Made by a program: the position numbers and the translations under genes. The notes beneath the pieces were generated by a model, which worked only from the letters and a program-made list of their open reading frames with translations, was not told the origin of the DNA and did no database searches. 11,706 nt of DNA from JBDIBB01 sp039812685 (GTDB lineage Bacteria > Acidobacteriota > Vicinamibacteria > Vicinamibacterales > JAFNAJ01), in assembly GCA_039812685.1 (NCBI GenBank), contig JBDIBB010000114.1:1-11706 (forward strand), read 5' to 3'. Each line of letters starts with the position of its first letter. Within the stretch, counting starts at the first letter, position 1. Shown piece after piece: positions 11,098 to 11,706 of this stretch.

Positions 11098-11706
11098 ATG
11101 CCGCGCACCCTCGTCCGCATGCCCAACTGGCTGGGCGACATCGTCATGGCGCTGCCCGCGCTGCGCGCGCTCGTGGACTGGCCGCAGACCGGCACCCTTG
11201 CGCTCGCCGCGCCGCGGGCGTTCGTGCCAATCGCGCGGATGATGGCCGGCGTGGATCATGTGGTGCCCATCGATTCGGCGGGGCACGCCTGGGGCCGCGC
11301 CTTCCGCGAGGACGTCGCGCGCGTGCGCGAGGGGCGCTACGACCGGCTGCTGCTGTTCACCAACTCGTTCGGGTCGGCGTGGATGGCGCACCGCGCCGGC
11401 GTGCCCGAGCGAATCGGTTATCGTGCCGACTGGCGCGGCGCGCTGCTGACGCGCGCGGTGCCGCGGCGCGCGGGGCCCGGCAGCTCGCGCCACCACTCGC
11501 AGTACTACCTCCGGCTGCTCGAGCGCGCGGGCATCCCGGTGCCCGGGGATGCGGCGACGACGTGGCCGCGGCTGGCCGTGCCGGACGCGGCGCGCGAGGC
11601 GGCGCGCGAGATCCTGGCCACGGCCGGGCTCGACCCGTCGCGGCCGATCGTGGGCTTCGCGCCGGGCGCCGCCTTCGGCCAGGCCAAGCGGTGGCTACCC
11701 GCCTAC
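11098..11706 (+). CDS. LPS heptosyltransferase, GT9 family (WaaF-like), 5' part
   Basis: GT9 heptosyltransferases add L-glycero-D-manno-heptose from the ADP-sugar to the LPS inner core. The first 203 codons are present and the gene runs off the window. RMPNWLGDIVMALPALRAL (residues 7-25) is the N-terminal acceptor-domain motif. YDRLLLFTNSFGSAW and RIGYRADWRGALLT are typical of heptosyltransferase II, and the visible end GFAPGAAFGQAKRWLPAY matches the start of the WaaF donor domain. I chose the ATG at 11098; a GTG at 11062 is in frame but less likely. The gap of 96 bp after the acyltransferase breaks the tight overlaps seen earlier, yet strand and function suggest one operon. WaaF is the best guess; WaaC or a WaaQ-like enzyme cannot be excluded. 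Confidence 0.88.
   Translation, partial: MPRTLVRMPNWLGDIVMALPALRALVDWPQTGTLALAAPRAFVPIARMMAGVDHVVPIDSAGHAWGRAFREDVARVREGRYDRLLLFTNSFGSAWMAHRAGVPERIGYRADWRGALLTRAVPRRAGPGSSRHHSQYYLRLLERAGIPVPGDAATTWPRLAVPDAAREAAREILATAGLDPSRPIVGFAPGAAFGQAKRWLPAY

Overview
This window comes from a GC-rich Gram-negative bacterium. The lipid A and LPS core genes (waaA, lpxK, an LpxL-type acyltransferase, a heptosyltransferase) imply an outer membrane with LPS. The gap-pgk-tpiA-secG-tRNA-Leu order, the strong GC bias and the protein style fit Acidobacteriota, perhaps Vicinamibacteria. That placement is inferred from gene order and protein style and was not tested against any tree.

Layout: (1) Positions 1-1458 are one IS4-family insertion sequence. 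Its 16-bp terminal inverted repeat begins at the very first base, so the left target flank is not visible. The transposase has its DDE and YREK residues, but its basic C-terminal tail has been put out of frame at a G6 tract (197-202). (2) Positions 1537-3187 hold a dense accessory cluster of toxin-antitoxin type genes: hicB-hicA (minus), an MNT nucleotidyltransferase followed by what looks like the decayed start of its HEPN partner (plus), and a DUF433-DUF5615 pair (minus). (3) Positions 3183-3451 hold no recognised gene. A tRNA-Leu(GAG) follows on the minus strand, with its 3' end facing the accessory cluster. (4) Positions 3637-7420, minus strand, hold the core block gap-pgk-tpiA-secG: three consecutive glycolytic enzymes plus the SecYEG subunit SecG. 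(5) Positions 7647-11706, plus strand, hold waaA-lpxK-acyltransferase-heptosyltransferase. The first three overlap by 4 bp (ATGA), and the last gene runs off the window.

The two core blocks are divergently transcribed from a 226-bp intergenic region that carries a good -35/-10 promoter for waaA and a weaker candidate for gap. The plus-strand operon makes Kdo2-lipid A and starts the inner core: LpxK phosphorylates the disaccharide, WaaA adds Kdo, the LpxL-type enzyme adds a secondary acyl chain, and the heptosyltransferase extends the core.

No wholly new system was recognised. The most notable observations are the repairable frameshift in the transposase, the HEPN remnant behind the MNT gene, the stacking of three toxin-antitoxin modules between an IS and a tRNA 3' end, a recurrent promoter-like motif TCCGS(TG)TAGAAT upstream of four genes, and -10 boxes so close to the hicB and secG start codons that leaderless mRNAs are predicted.
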